From the NCBI GenBank assembly GCA_964413845.1, contig CAYPTJ010000047.1:1-21160 (forward strand): DNA of 21,160 nucleotides. The letters run 5' to 3'. This document shows, piece by piece, positions 6,191 to 14,018 of the stretch (positions within the stretch are counted from its first letter, which is position 1; each line of letters starts with the position of its first letter). The translations under genes and the position numbers were made by a program. Below the pieces are notes generated by a model. The model searched no databases. It was given only the letters and a program-made list of their open reading frames with translations, and was not told where the DNA came from. This DNA comes from CAYPTJ01 sp964413845 (GTDB lineage Bacteria > Patescibacteriota > WWE3 > 9FT-COMBO-53-11).

Positions 6191-7942
6191 TCATTTATCC
6201 GGTCGGACTCCGAACAGCGGAGCAATCTCTTCCATCGCTTCAACCCAAAGTGGAACAACAGTGGTGGCGGAATAGGTACTGGTAGTTGGTTTCTCCAACC
6301 GTATAAGCATTACAAAAGGTTTATCTTTAGGGAGAAAGCCCACAAAAGTAACATTGGTTTGGTGAGGATCATACCCTCCTCTAATAGGGATCTGCGCTGT
6401 TCCCGTCTTCCCTGCAATCCGATATTTGGCAGAGATAAAAGCCCGTGCCTCTCCTCCCTCAACTGCGGCAAGAAGCATCTTCACCATTGTCTCCGCCGTC
6501 TCCGTAGAAACCATTCGGCCGATCGGTTCTGATTCAAACTTAATTTCCCTCCCATCTTGAGTAACAATCTTTTCCACCACGTAGGGCTTCATCAACACCC
6601 CACCGTTGGCAATTGTCGCAGCCGCGCTTGCCATTTGAAGTGGGGTCACTGCTACCCCCTGCCCAAAACCAGCCGTTGCAAGATCAATCTGCCGCCACTC
6701 CTGTCGTGGTTTTACCTTACCTCCTTCCTCCCCCTCAAGGTCAATCCCCAAAGGCTTTCCGAAGCCAAACTTCAAGAAGTAACTGCGAAGTGTGTCCTTC
6801 CCGAGTTGCAACGCAACCTTCGCCGCTCCCACATTGTTTGATTTTTGAAGAAGCTGAATCATCGTCTGTTTTCCATAGTGTCTCCCATCCCAAGTATCAA
6901 TGGTGTAACCGCCAACCCTAAGCGGGCCATCATCCATAAAAGTTGAAGTTGGTTTGACAAGTTTTGTATCAAGCGCGGCCGACATTAAAACTATCTTCAT
7001 CACCGAACCTGGTTCATAAGTTGCGGAGATTGATAAATTTTTAAGCTCCTTTTTAGAAAGATTTCCAGTACCTGACGGGACAAGGGGATTAAAGTTTCCT
7101 GGATTGTAGGCAGGATAGTTACCCATCGCCAAAACCCTACCCGTCTTTGGATCAAGAACAACAAAAGAGCCACTTGTAGCACGATAGCGTTTAACCCCCT
7201 CCTTTATCTTCCGCTCCAAAATGCTCTGGATGTTCCTATCAATCGTCAGATAAAGGTCACTTCCATTTTGCGGTTGAAGGAGGCTATAACCGCCAACAAG
7301 AATCGGGTCACCTGAAGCGGAGTATTCCTGCACAACTTTACCCGGTACCCCCCTAAGATCTCCGTTATAGCAGCCCTCCAGCCCAAAGTAACCTTGGTCT
7401 TTTCCTCCCTCATCAAAAGCGACAAATCCCAAAACATTTGCTGCTAGTGATCCTTCTGGGTAAAACCGACGAGGATCATCCTCAAAACTAAGCCCCTCGA
7501 CCTTTAACTCCTCAATCTGCTCTTTGATACTGCGAGGAACTTTGCGGGCGAGGGAGACCCAACGCTGCTTTTTATTCGCGAAAAGCTCTAAAAACCGCTT
7601 GATGAGATAATTCTCCGGCTCTTTAATTTTAGGATCTAAATTGTAACTGAAAAATCGTGGGTCGGAAAGGAGAATGGGGGCGATCTTTTTTGCGACCTCC
7701 TTTGCATTCTCAATCTTTAAAGGATCGGCAACAAGGCGAAAGGCGTCTTCGTTTGCTACCAAGACCTCCCCCCCTAAGGCATAGATCCTCCCTCGCCAGG
7801 CGGGAATGTCGTAAGATTGCATCCGTTGTTGCTCCGCAGTCGCAAGATACTCCTCATGCCTAATAATCTGAATAGTAAATAACTTAATAAAAACGGCTAG
7901 AAAACATAGCCCAATCAAAAGGAGAGTAATTTTGAGGCGCAT
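6191..7942 (-). CDS. ftsI: Penicillin-binding protein, FtsI/PBP2-type peptidoglycan transpeptidase
   Basis: This class B PBP cross-links septal peptidoglycan outside the membrane. From ATG at 7942 it has 583 residues: a membrane anchor at about 3-24, a dimerisation/pedestal region including RGRIYALGGEVLVAN and GLSFEDDPRRFYPEGSLAANVLGF, then the transpeptidase domain. All three catalytic motifs are present: SVMK (S313, K316), SNN (S368, N370) and KTG (512-514). No PASTA domain is present. The ATG overlaps the ftsL stop codon (TGATG), pointing to translational coupling; a GTG one codon earlier is the alternative. The place between ftsL and murA, in a cluster headed by mraZ, supports FtsI rather than an elongation PBP2. 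Confidence 0.93.
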   Translation of the reverse strand: MRLKITLLLIGLCFLAVFIKLFTIQIIRHEEYLATAEQQRMQSYDIPAWRGRIYALGGEVLVANEDAFRLVADPLKIENAKEVAKKIAPILLSDPRFFSYNLDPKIKEPENYLIKRFLELFANKKQRWVSLARKVPRSIKEQIEELKVEGLSFEDDPRRFYPEGSLAANVLGFVAFDEGGKDQGYFGLEGCYNGDLRGVPGKVVQEYSASGDPILVGGYSLLQPQNGSDLYLTIDRNIQSILERKIKEGVKRYRATSGSFVVLDPKTGRVLAMGNYPAYNPGNFNPLVPSGTGNLSKKELKNLSISATYEPGSVMKIVLMSAALDTKLVKPTSTFMDDGPLRVGGYTIDTWDGRHYGKQTMIQLLQKSNNVGAAKVALQLGKDTLRSYFLKFGFGKPLGIDLEGEEGGKVKPRQEWRQIDLATAGFGQGVAVTPLQMASAAATIANGGVLMKPYVVEKIVTQDGREIKFESEPIGRMVSTETAETMVKMLLAAVEGGEARAFISAKYRIAGKTGTAQIPIRGGYDPHQTNVTFVGFLPKDKPFVMLIRLEKPTTSTYSATTVVPLWVEAMEEIAPLFGVRPDK

Positions 7943-8235
7943 CACGGTGCAACAGCAAGTGGAGGTGGCGGAAGAAATTCAATCTTTCCCGGTTCCATCC
8001 CTAACTCGCGTGCACGCCGCCGGATAGTGGTAAGAGACGATGCTTGCGCGACTTCATTCTCAAAGGTGCTGATCTCCTCCCTAAGCTGCTCTTGCTCTTT
8101 GGTTAACTGCCTAATCTCCCTCCCCCTCGCAACTAAAGAATTTGCTAAAACTACCTGAACAACAATCAAAATAAGTGAAACCATAATGATAAATTTTTTC
8201 AAACCGGTTTTATTTTGCTCCTTCTGCTTCACCAT
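7942..8235 (-). CDS. ftsL: FtsL-like cell division protein (septum formation initiator family)
   Basis: The 97-residue protein has a short basic cytoplasmic tail (MVKQKEQNKTGLKK), one membrane helix at about 13-31, then a coiled-coil-like stretch (REIRQLTKEQEQLREEISTFENEV) outside. It ends in a proline-rich tail (LPPPPLAVAP). This is the layout of FtsL/FtsB, small bitopic proteins that activate FtsW-FtsI. Sequence is weakly conserved in the family, so the call rests on topology and position between rsmH and ftsI. It starts 2 nt after the rsmH stop and its TGA overlaps the ftsI ATG. Confidence 0.8.
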   Translation of the reverse strand: MVKQKEQNKTGLKKFIIMVSLILIVVQVVLANSLVARGREIRQLTKEQEQLREEISTFENEVAQASSLTTIRRRARELGMEPGKIEFLPPPPLAVAP

Positions 8236-8237
8236 CT

Positions 8238-9209
8238 TTACACAACCTTCTCCAAGACCCTTAACTTTGCTGAGCGCGCTCGCGGGTTGGCAGCGATCTC
8301 CACCGCTTGGGGGGTAACGGGTTTCTCCGTCACCATCTTTCCCATCCCCCTCATGGCTACTTCTTTGAAAAACCGCTTCACTTCCCTATCTTCCAGAGAG
8401 TGGAAGGAGGTTACCACCAACCTCCCCGCCTCGCGTCGACGAGCTCCGCGAGTCGAGGCGGGCCCCCGCAAGATCTCAAACGCTTGGGACAGTGCGGATC
8501 GCAGATTGGTAATCTCATCGTTCACTGCGATCCGAAGCGCTTGAAAGACCTTGGTCGCCGGATGAATCTGTCTTTTTCCCTTCCCGCCGGAGGCGAGGCT
8601 CACCCTTGGCGGCTTACCCTTGACACCCTCGATAACCCTAACTAAGTCCCTTGTCGTCTCAAACGGCTTTAGGGTACGGGCGCGAACAACAGCCGAAGCA
8701 ATCCGATAAGCGGATTGCTCCTCACCATATTTTTGAAAAAGTTTTGTAAGTTCATTTTTTGTTAAACCGTTTAGAAGATCGGCAGCGGTAACCGCCAATC
8801 TTTTATCCATCCGCATATCCAGAGGTTCCTCCTTCTGAAAAGAAAAACCCCGACCTGATTTCTCCAGTTGCCAGGAAGACATCCCAAGATCAAACAAAAC
8901 TCCGTCGCAAGGGATGAATTCGTGCGCTAGAGCGATCTTTTTGAGATCCTTAAAGTTCTCCCGAACAAATTTGATCCTTGACCCGATGTCCCGACCTGCC
9001 CGTCCGGCAGGCGGGTGAACCAATGAGCCGATAATTCGTTTTGCCTCCTCCAGCGACTCCTCATCCACCTCAACCCCCAAAACCTTTCCCCCGCGTTTGA
9101 GGATTTCAAGACTATGACCACCAAGCCCTAAAGTGGCATCGATATACCGGCCATCCTTCCTGACGTTCAGAAGATCGATTGCTTCTTTTAAAAGAACTGG
9201 AATGTGCAT
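8238..9209 (-). CDS. rsmH: 16S rRNA (cytosine1402-N4)-methyltransferase RsmH
   Basis: RsmH (MraW) methylates C1402 of 16S rRNA at N4 using SAM. In 323 residues the family signature is clear: HIPVLLKEAIDLL, the SAM loop DATLGLGGHS (24-33), FDLGMSSWQL (106-115), EEPLDMRMD (127-135), HPATKVFQALRIAVNDE (216-232) and GRLVVTSFHSLEDREVKRFF (262-281). Three segments do not fit the family and coincide with palindromic DNA: about 63-74 (HPPAGRAGRD), about 202-212 (RVSLASGGKGK) and about 249-261 (GPASTRGARRREA). They lie between conserved blocks, so the enzyme is probably active. It is the second gene of the mraZ operon. Confidence 0.95.
   Translation of the reverse strand: MHIPVLLKEAIDLLNVRKDGRYIDATLGLGGHSLEILKRGGKVLGVEVDEESLEEAKRIIGSLVHPPAGRAGRDIGSRIKFVRENFKDLKKIALAHEFIPCDGVLFDLGMSSWQLEKSGRGFSFQKEEPLDMRMDKRLAVTAADLLNGLTKNELTKLFQKYGEEQSAYRIASAVVRARTLKPFETTRDLVRVIEGVKGKPPRVSLASGGKGKRQIHPATKVFQALRIAVNDEITNLRSALSQAFEILRGPASTRGARRREAGRLVVTSFHSLEDREVKRFFKEVAMRGMGKMVTEKPVTPQAVEIAANPRARSAKLRVLEKVV
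8425..8462. repeat. Palindromic insertion within rsmH
   Basis: Arms CCCGCCTCG (8425-8433) and CGAGGCGGG (8454-8462) are perfect, with inner arms CTCGCG (8430-8435) and CGCGAG (8447-8452). The segment replaces the short loop before GRLVV in RsmH and keeps the frame. Confidence 0.65.
8995..9015. repeat. Palindromic CCTGCC/GGCAGG insertion within rsmH
   Basis: CCTGCC (8995-9000) and GGCAGG (9006-9011) flank a 5-nt loop. The sequence resembles the palindrome at 4557-4568 and encodes the family-foreign PPAGRAGR segment of RsmH in frame. Confidence 0.6.
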
Positions 9210-9229
9210 GATTGGAAAGTTTGACTTCC

Positions 9230-9661
9230 TTAAAGTTCTACCTTCGCTAAACGCTCAGCTAGCCCTGAACCTCGCTTCTCAAGATACTTCTGCCGCAGTT
9301 CCCAACGCTTACTATCCCAAATCTCTACCCACCGCCCTAAACCAAGGAAAACCACTTCCCCTCCGATCTGAGCGTAAATTCTTAAAGTCTCAGGAAGAAC
9401 AAACCTTCCTTGATCATCCAACTCGATCTCAAAAGCACTCCCCAAAAGAAACCTTGTTGTGTCCCTCACCGCGCGGGAAACGAAAGGCCCTTTTGCAACC
9501 GTTGCAAAAAGCTCTTGCCAACTCCTATGTGGAATTACCAAAAGGCAACCTTCGTAGCCACGTGTTAAGATGATTTTCTTTCCCAGAATCTGGCGAAATC
9601 TTGATGGAAGAGCCACCCGATACCGAGGGCCAACCTTTTGGATATAGGAACCAATAAGCAT
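9230..9661 (-). CDS. mraZ: Transcriptional regulator MraZ
   Basis: MraZ is a ring-forming DNA-binding protein with two AbrB-like SpoVT halves, and it usually represses the division operon it heads. The 143 residues show both halves: GSYIQKVGPRYRVALPSRFR near the N-terminus and FEIELDDQGRFVLPETLR (DxxGR motif) in the second half, followed by VVFLGLGRWVEIWDSKRWE. The first-half DxKGR is altered to VGPRYR. The ATG at 9661 fits the family start (M..G.Y). No Shine-Dalgarno sequence is evident. It is the first gene of mraZ-rsmH-ftsL-ftsI-murA, with likely operator boxes in its own leader. Confidence 0.92.
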   Translation of the reverse strand: MLIGSYIQKVGPRYRVALPSRFRQILGKKIILTRGYEGCLLVIPHRSWQELFATVAKGPFVSRAVRDTTRFLLGSAFEIELDDQGRFVLPETLRIYAQIGGEVVFLGLGRWVEIWDSKRWELRQKYLEKRGSGLAERLAKVEL

Positions 9662-9711
9662 TTAATTGAATTTGGAGCAGGGGCTCATTCATCTTACGTG
9701 CAGGTGAAATT

Positions 9712-9765
9712 CACCACATTTCACCACGCACCACCACTTTAAAAGAATTTTAAGGAGGTTGTCAA
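9712..9765 (-). promoter_or_regulatory. mraZ promoter with three MraZ-type operator boxes
   Basis: On the minus strand a perfect TTGACA (9765-9760) is followed 16-18 nt later by a weak -10 (TTTAAA or TAAAGT, about 9743-9736). Just downstream are three direct GTGGTG boxes (9737-9732, 9727-9722, 9717-9712), exactly 10 bp apart, the spacing known for MraZ boxes. The last box runs into the palindrome GGTGAAATTCACC (9703-9715). The placement suggests autorepression. Confidence 0.75.
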
Positions 9766-9822
9766 TAGGTAGGGCAATTCGTAATAACAATACTTGAGAA
9801 TTAAACGGGGCTGTACTGCCTC

Positions 9823-11115
9823 TTACAGGAGTTTGCCAGTGAGGTAATTAGGAAGCTCTTCAATCGCAACGCGCTTTTGTTTCATCGAATCCCGCTCCCG
9901 GACGGTGACAGTTTTATCCTTTGTGGTTTGCGCATCAACTGTCACCGCAAACGGTGTTCCCGCTTCATCTCCTCTTCGGTAACGTCGGCCGATCGAACCT
10001 ACCTCATCGTAGGCAGCATTAAACCGACCTTTAAGATCTTCAAAGATCTCTTTGGCGATCTTCACCAACGATTTATCAGTTCGAACAAGTGGCAACACTG
10101 CAACCTTAATTGGGGCCAATTTGGGATGGAGCTTTAAAACCACCCGCTTCTCCCCCCTTACCGTCTCTTCAAAGTACGCGTCCAAAAGGAAGGCAAAGGC
10201 AGGACGCTCAATCCCCATTGATGGTTCTATCACATAAGGGACTACCTCTTTACCCATTTCCTCATCCCGGTATTTCAGCTTGTGCGCTTTAAGATCGTAA
10301 TCGCTTCGGTTAGCAATTCCCTCAATCTCCCCCCAGCCAAAGGGAAAGTTGTACTCGATATCAAAGGCGGTTACCGCATAGTGCGCTCGTTCCCTATCCT
10401 CATGCTCCCGCCAGCGCAAATTCTTCCTCTTCATCCCCAACCTCAGATACCATCCAAGCCGTTCCTTCTGCCAATATTTGAACCACTTTTCCGCTTCTTT
10501 TGGTTTGCAGAACCATTCCAGCTCCGCCTGCTCAAACTCGCGGGAGCGAAAGATAAAATTGCCGGTTGTAATCTCATTTCGAAAAGCCTTACCAATCTGG
10601 GCGATCCCGAAGGGAAGTTTTAAACGAGAAGTCTTGAGAATGTTTTCAAAGTTGATAAAGATTCCCTGCGCCGTTTCCGGACGAAGATAGGCAGCAGAAG
10701 CTTCATCCTCCACTGGTCCCACATGCGTCTTAAACATTAGATTGAACATCTTTGGTTCAGTAAACTCTTTCTTACCGCAGTGGGGGCAGACCTTTTTTGG
10801 AGGATCACTGGCTTTAAATCGCTGATGGCAGTTTTTACATTCAACCAAAGGATCAGCAAAATGCTTAGTGTGCCCAGATACCTCCCAAACCTTGGGGTTG
10901 TAGATGATTGAGGAATCAAGACCTACCACATTCTCCTTTTCCCAAACAGTACTTCCCCACCACTCGCTTTTAAGATTATTCTTAAGCTCCACCCCCAAAG
11001 GACCAAAGTCCCAAAAGCCAGAGAGCCCTCCGTAAATTTCTGAGGAGGGGTAGATAAATCCCCGGCGCTTTGCCAGGGATACAATCTGTTCGAATCTGTT
11101 GTCTGTTTTCTCCAT
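9823..11115 (-). CDS. glyS: Glycyl-tRNA synthetase, alpha2 type
   Basis: A class II aminoacyl-tRNA synthetase that charges tRNA-Gly. The 430-residue single-chain form is the archaeal/eukaryotic-like dimeric type rather than the two-subunit bacterial type. Visible features are FIYPSSEIYGGLSGFWDFGPLG near the N-terminus, a zinc ribbon C93-x2-C96...C110-x2-C113, RPETAQGIFINF, motif 2 FRNEI..GNFIFRSREFEQAE (178-197), motif 3 GIERPAFAFLLDAY, and a C-terminal anticodon-binding domain (VAVLPLV...VGSIGRRYRRGDEAGTPFAVTVD). It starts 14 nt after recO and is probably cotranscribed with recO and the DUF4012 gene. Only a weak hairpin follows its stop, so read-through into mraZ is possible. Confidence 0.95.
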   Translation of the reverse strand: MEKTDNRFEQIVSLAKRRGFIYPSSEIYGGLSGFWDFGPLGVELKNNLKSEWWGSTVWEKENVVGLDSSIIYNPKVWEVSGHTKHFADPLVECKNCHQRFKASDPPKKVCPHCGKKEFTEPKMFNLMFKTHVGPVEDEASAAYLRPETAQGIFINFENILKTSRLKLPFGIAQIGKAFRNEITTGNFIFRSREFEQAELEWFCKPKEAEKWFKYWQKERLGWYLRLGMKRKNLRWREHEDRERAHYAVTAFDIEYNFPFGWGEIEGIANRSDYDLKAHKLKYRDEEMGKEVVPYVIEPSMGIERPAFAFLLDAYFEETVRGEKRVVLKLHPKLAPIKVAVLPLVRTDKSLVKIAKEIFEDLKGRFNAAYDEVGSIGRRYRRGDEAGTPFAVTVDAQTTKDKTVTVRERDSMKQKRVAIEELPNYLTGKLL

Positions 11116-11129
11116 AAGGCTATCTCATT

Positions 11130-11882
11130 TTACCTAATCTCCAGCTGCTCCCTCACTTTCTCAATAAAATTGAGTGAGAAAAGATCTTTCTCCAAAACGT
11201 GCCGAAGATAATGCTGGATAACCTTCTCTGAATCAGTAAGCTCTTGTTCTTCAAACCTTAACCGTGAAAGCTCATTCCAGTTAAGACGTTGGAGATCTCT
11301 AAGAAAAATAAGAAGTGGTTCGCGAAGAAGGATCCCCTCGCGGAAGCACTCTCGACAGACAGTTCCTCCATGCCCAACCTCAAAGTATTTCTCTGCCGAT
11401 AAGGGAGAAGTACAGGAGGCACATTGGAAAAGCTCAGGACCGAACCCCAGATGGTTAAGGGCCTTCATCTCAAAGGCTCTAATCCAAAGATTATGCTTCG
11501 TTTTCGCGCGAGAAAGGATTGACATTGTCTCAAGAAAAAGGCGGTAGAGAGGATAATTTGCTTGCCCACCCTTTGTAAAGGAGTCTAAAAGCTCTGTGAG
11601 GTAAAAGGCCAAGGCCGCCTTTTGGAGATCCTCTCGCAACAAGGTAAAGGCATTCAAAGTCTCCGATTCAACAACGATATCCATATCTCTCCCCTTAGCA
11701 AGGTAGTAAATTCCATGGACAAAAAGCTCGGTCGTGGAGACTTTGCGCGAAATAAGCTTACGCGCTCCTTTGGCAATTGCGGTTACCCTTCCGTTATCCC
11801 TCGTATAAAGCGTGACGATCTTGTCCGCTTCAGAAAAGTTTTGTTTGCGAATGACGATTCCCTCGTCTCGATAGGTAGGCAT
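11130..11882 (-). CDS. recO: DNA repair protein RecO
   Basis: RecO helps RecR load RecA onto SSB-coated single-stranded DNA during gap repair. The 250-residue protein has the N-terminal OB-fold start (YRDEGIVIRKQNFSEADKIVTLYTRDNGRVTAIAKGARK), the helical core, and a C4 zinc finger at C154, C157, C176 and C179 (CASC...CREC), which some bacterial RecO proteins have. It starts 18 nt after the DUF4012 stop and ends 14 nt before glyS, suggesting one transcript. recO next to a tRNA synthetase gene is unremarkable. Confidence 0.92.
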   Translation of the reverse strand: MPTYRDEGIVIRKQNFSEADKIVTLYTRDNGRVTAIAKGARKLISRKVSTTELFVHGIYYLAKGRDMDIVVESETLNAFTLLREDLQKAALAFYLTELLDSFTKGGQANYPLYRLFLETMSILSRAKTKHNLWIRAFEMKALNHLGFGPELFQCASCTSPLSAEKYFEVGHGGTVCRECFREGILLREPLLIFLRDLQRLNWNELSRLRFEEQELTDSEKVIQHYLRHVLEKDLFSLNFIEKVREQLEIR

Positions 11883-11900
11883 CAGGCAGGCTACATAGTT

Positions 11901-13925
11901 TCAATAATCAACGGTGATCTCACGGTCTGTTTTTAACTCAAACGATTCTATCTTATCACCAATTTTAACTTTGACAAGGGTGATATTTGTCCCCGGCTGT
12001 TTCTGCATCAAAAGTTGATAGTTCTCCCCAACACTTCCCTCTGGCAGATCATAAACAAAGGTCAGCGTGTGTTCTTTTTGCGGCAAAAGGGTAAAAAAGG
12101 CACCAAAAACGGTTTTCCCCACCTCATTCCAGCTCCCCCACTGTTGGCTTGCACCTTCGATTTTGACCAACTTTGATCCTTTGGGGACGAGGAGGCGGAC
12201 AAAATCTTTATAATTTGCCGAGAGCCAATTATCATACTTTTGGGGATTAAAGTAATTAATCTTCACCGTCTTTCTCCACCTTCCATCCCTTAGGCGAACT
12301 AAACTCTGCTCCACCCCCTCTCGCATATAAAGATCTGTTTTCTTCCCCCCAAAGTTGCTGTCACTAATATGAAGATAATCGCCCGCAGCTTGTCCCGAGC
12401 CTGCTTGTTCTGAGCTTGTCGAATGAGCCGAGGGATAATCCTTGATCCGACCGGCGTAACCTAATTTTTCAATAAGCTCCTGCTCTTTGGGATTGGTACT
12501 GTAAAGAAGGATGTTTTTTTGATTAAGAAGGGTAAAGGTGAAGTCCAAAAGTTTTGGCCGGATCTCCACCGAGGAGGAGGTAATTTTGTTAATGATTGCA
12601 TCCATTAAATCCCCAAGAATCAATTTTCTGTCGTACTTTCTCGCTGCAATATCAGGTCTAAACTTCTCCACATAATACTCAAGCCGACAAACAAGATTGG
12701 TAGCGGTAAATCGATCTCCTCCCGCACGGCAATCGGAAGGAAGCCAAGAATATCTGGATAAATCATACGGATAGTTTGGCAGTTTCACCGGCCCAATAAA
12801 CTCGAGCATCTCCCTCGCTGCCTCGGTGGTGATCGCGACAACAAACGATGTTTGAGGAAGATTTGTCATCCTCCACATCTCAACCGCTTTTCGAGCAGAG
12901 AGCTTAAAATCTGGCGAGAAGTTGGAGTCCGAAAGATGCCAAGTGTGAACCTTAAGGTAACGACGCAGAGGATCTGGAGGTCTTATGTAAGGAATCCTGC
13001 CATTAGCGTACCCAATCCCATGCTGATCAGTAGCAACAACCCTCCCGTCCTTTACAGTCACAAGGCCAAATGCCGTGATGAACCCTCCTGTAGCCCGAAG
13101 TTCCGCATCATTTTGAAAAAGAACAAGATAGGTCCGTTCTGGAACACCAAGAAGGTGCGGCAAAACCTCAACGATTGTCCGTGTTTCTCGGAGAAACGGC
13201 TCAAACTCGGAAATCATCTTTTTTACCTCTTGCAGCCAAAAGCGAAGTTTCATCCCCCGAATCTCCTCTGGATAGTGCACGGGGTTAATCTCCTCAAGCT
13301 CCACTTTCACCAAAAACAGCTTCCCCAAAGCGGTATCAATTTGAGGAGTGATCCGAGGGAGAATCCGCGCTAAGCTTATTGCTTGCTGCTCGGTCGTCAG
13401 TATCTTCCCAAAGCCTTCTGTCAGCCCCAAAACGTCAGAAAAAGAGCTAATCGCATCAAGAAGCTCTTTTCCCCCCTCGGCAGAAAGTGAAGCCGCTCCC
13501 AAAAGATGCTCCCCGTCACGGTAATAACCACTAATAACAGGGATTTTCTTAAGATACCTCAACCTTTGGTATGAACCGCGCATCTTTGCCAGCTCTGTCT
13601 CCAACTTCGCTAAAGCATGCTCGACAACCGTTAAATCTTTCTTAGCAAATGCGGTTTGCAACTCACTGACAACTACTTCTGTATTTTTTATTCCGGTGTA
13701 GAGAGAAAAAGCAGGGCGAAGGAGAAAAAAGAAACCTAACCCCAGAAAAATCAACAATCCAATCAAGCAGAAAAAGAGCTTTCGCCAAGATGGCTTTGGG
13801 ATTTTGACTTTCCCAAACAAGTTCTTAAACCCCGCCTTCCTTGAGGGAGATTGCGGTGCTACTGTCTCACTTAACCTGTCCTGGTAAATCTTTCGAGAAT
13901 ATTCGGGATTCAAAAGATCAATCAT
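11901..13925 (-). CDS. DUF4012 domain membrane-anchored protein
   Basis: The 674-residue protein has a cytoplasmic N-terminal tail, one membrane helix at about 50-69, a helical region, then the DUF4012 core: ERTYLVLFQNDAELRATGGFITAFGLVTVKDG, WHLSDSNFSPDFKLSARKAVEMW and FVVAITTEAAREMLEFIGPVKLP. DUF4012 proteins lie beside glycosyltransferases in Patescibacteria and Actinobacteria, and the domain resembles the extracellular part of LytR-CpsA-Psr-associated proteins; the biochemical role is not established. Residues about 498-512 (AHSTSSEQAGSGQAAG) come from an inserted short repeat. It starts after a GGAG 8 nt upstream of ATG and a conserved 13-nt palindrome. Position at the 3' end of the glycan locus suggests a role in glycan export or attachment (inference). 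Confidence 0.85.
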   Translation of the reverse strand: MIDLLNPEYSRKIYQDRLSETVAPQSPSRKAGFKNLFGKVKIPKPSWRKLFFCLIGLLIFLGLGFFFLLRPAFSLYTGIKNTEVVVSELQTAFAKKDLTVVEHALAKLETELAKMRGSYQRLRYLKKIPVISGYYRDGEHLLGAASLSAEGGKELLDAISSFSDVLGLTEGFGKILTTEQQAISLARILPRITPQIDTALGKLFLVKVELEEINPVHYPEEIRGMKLRFWLQEVKKMISEFEPFLRETRTIVEVLPHLLGVPERTYLVLFQNDAELRATGGFITAFGLVTVKDGRVVATDQHGIGYANGRIPYIRPPDPLRRYLKVHTWHLSDSNFSPDFKLSARKAVEMWRMTNLPQTSFVVAITTEAAREMLEFIGPVKLPNYPYDLSRYSWLPSDCRAGGDRFTATNLVCRLEYYVEKFRPDIAARKYDRKLILGDLMDAIINKITSSSVEIRPKLLDFTFTLLNQKNILLYSTNPKEQELIEKLGYAGRIKDYPSAHSTSSEQAGSGQAAGDYLHISDSNFGGKKTDLYMREGVEQSLVRLRDGRWRKTVKINYFNPQKYDNWLSANYKDFVRLLVPKGSKLVKIEGASQQWGSWNEVGKTVFGAFFTLLPQKEHTLTFVYDLPEGSVGENYQLLMQKQPGTNITLVKVKIGDKIESFELKTDREITVDY
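12391..12424. repeat. In-frame STSSEQAGSGQA-encoding repeat
   Basis: Two adjoining copies of a roughly 20-bp repeat (minus strand TTCGACAAGCTCAGAACAAG, then CAGGCTCGGGACAAGC) lie in frame within the DUF4012 gene. The same repeat family recurs at 17506-17529 in a glycosyltransferase gene. Confidence 0.7.
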
Positions 13926-14018
13926 CTTGATTACTCCGTAATGGTGTGTGGTTTATGGTGTATTGTTTATCGTCTCAACACAACCATTTACCATTAACCA
14001 TTAACCATGAGCTATTAG
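13926..14018. repeat. Intergenic repeat unit upstream of the DUF4012 gene
   Basis: No gene is present. Reading the plus strand, the palindrome ATTACTCCGTAAT (13930-13942) is followed by a TATGGTGTATTGTTTAT-type stretch, CTCAACACAAC, and 7-bp repeats (ccattaa). The same succession recurs at 16318-16459 and in part at 14621-14709. Confidence 0.65.

Noticed and set aside
9133..9573. 146-residue plus-strand open frame
   Set aside because: It is antisense to mraZ and the start of rsmH, both clearly real; it has no domain features.
9766..9822. Terminator after glyS
   Set aside because: Only a 3-bp GC stem (GGC/GCC) with a weak T-rich stretch is present, too poor to call.
12852..13373. 173-residue plus-strand open frame
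   Set aside because: It lies wholly antisense to the well-supported DUF4012 gene and has no recognisable motif.
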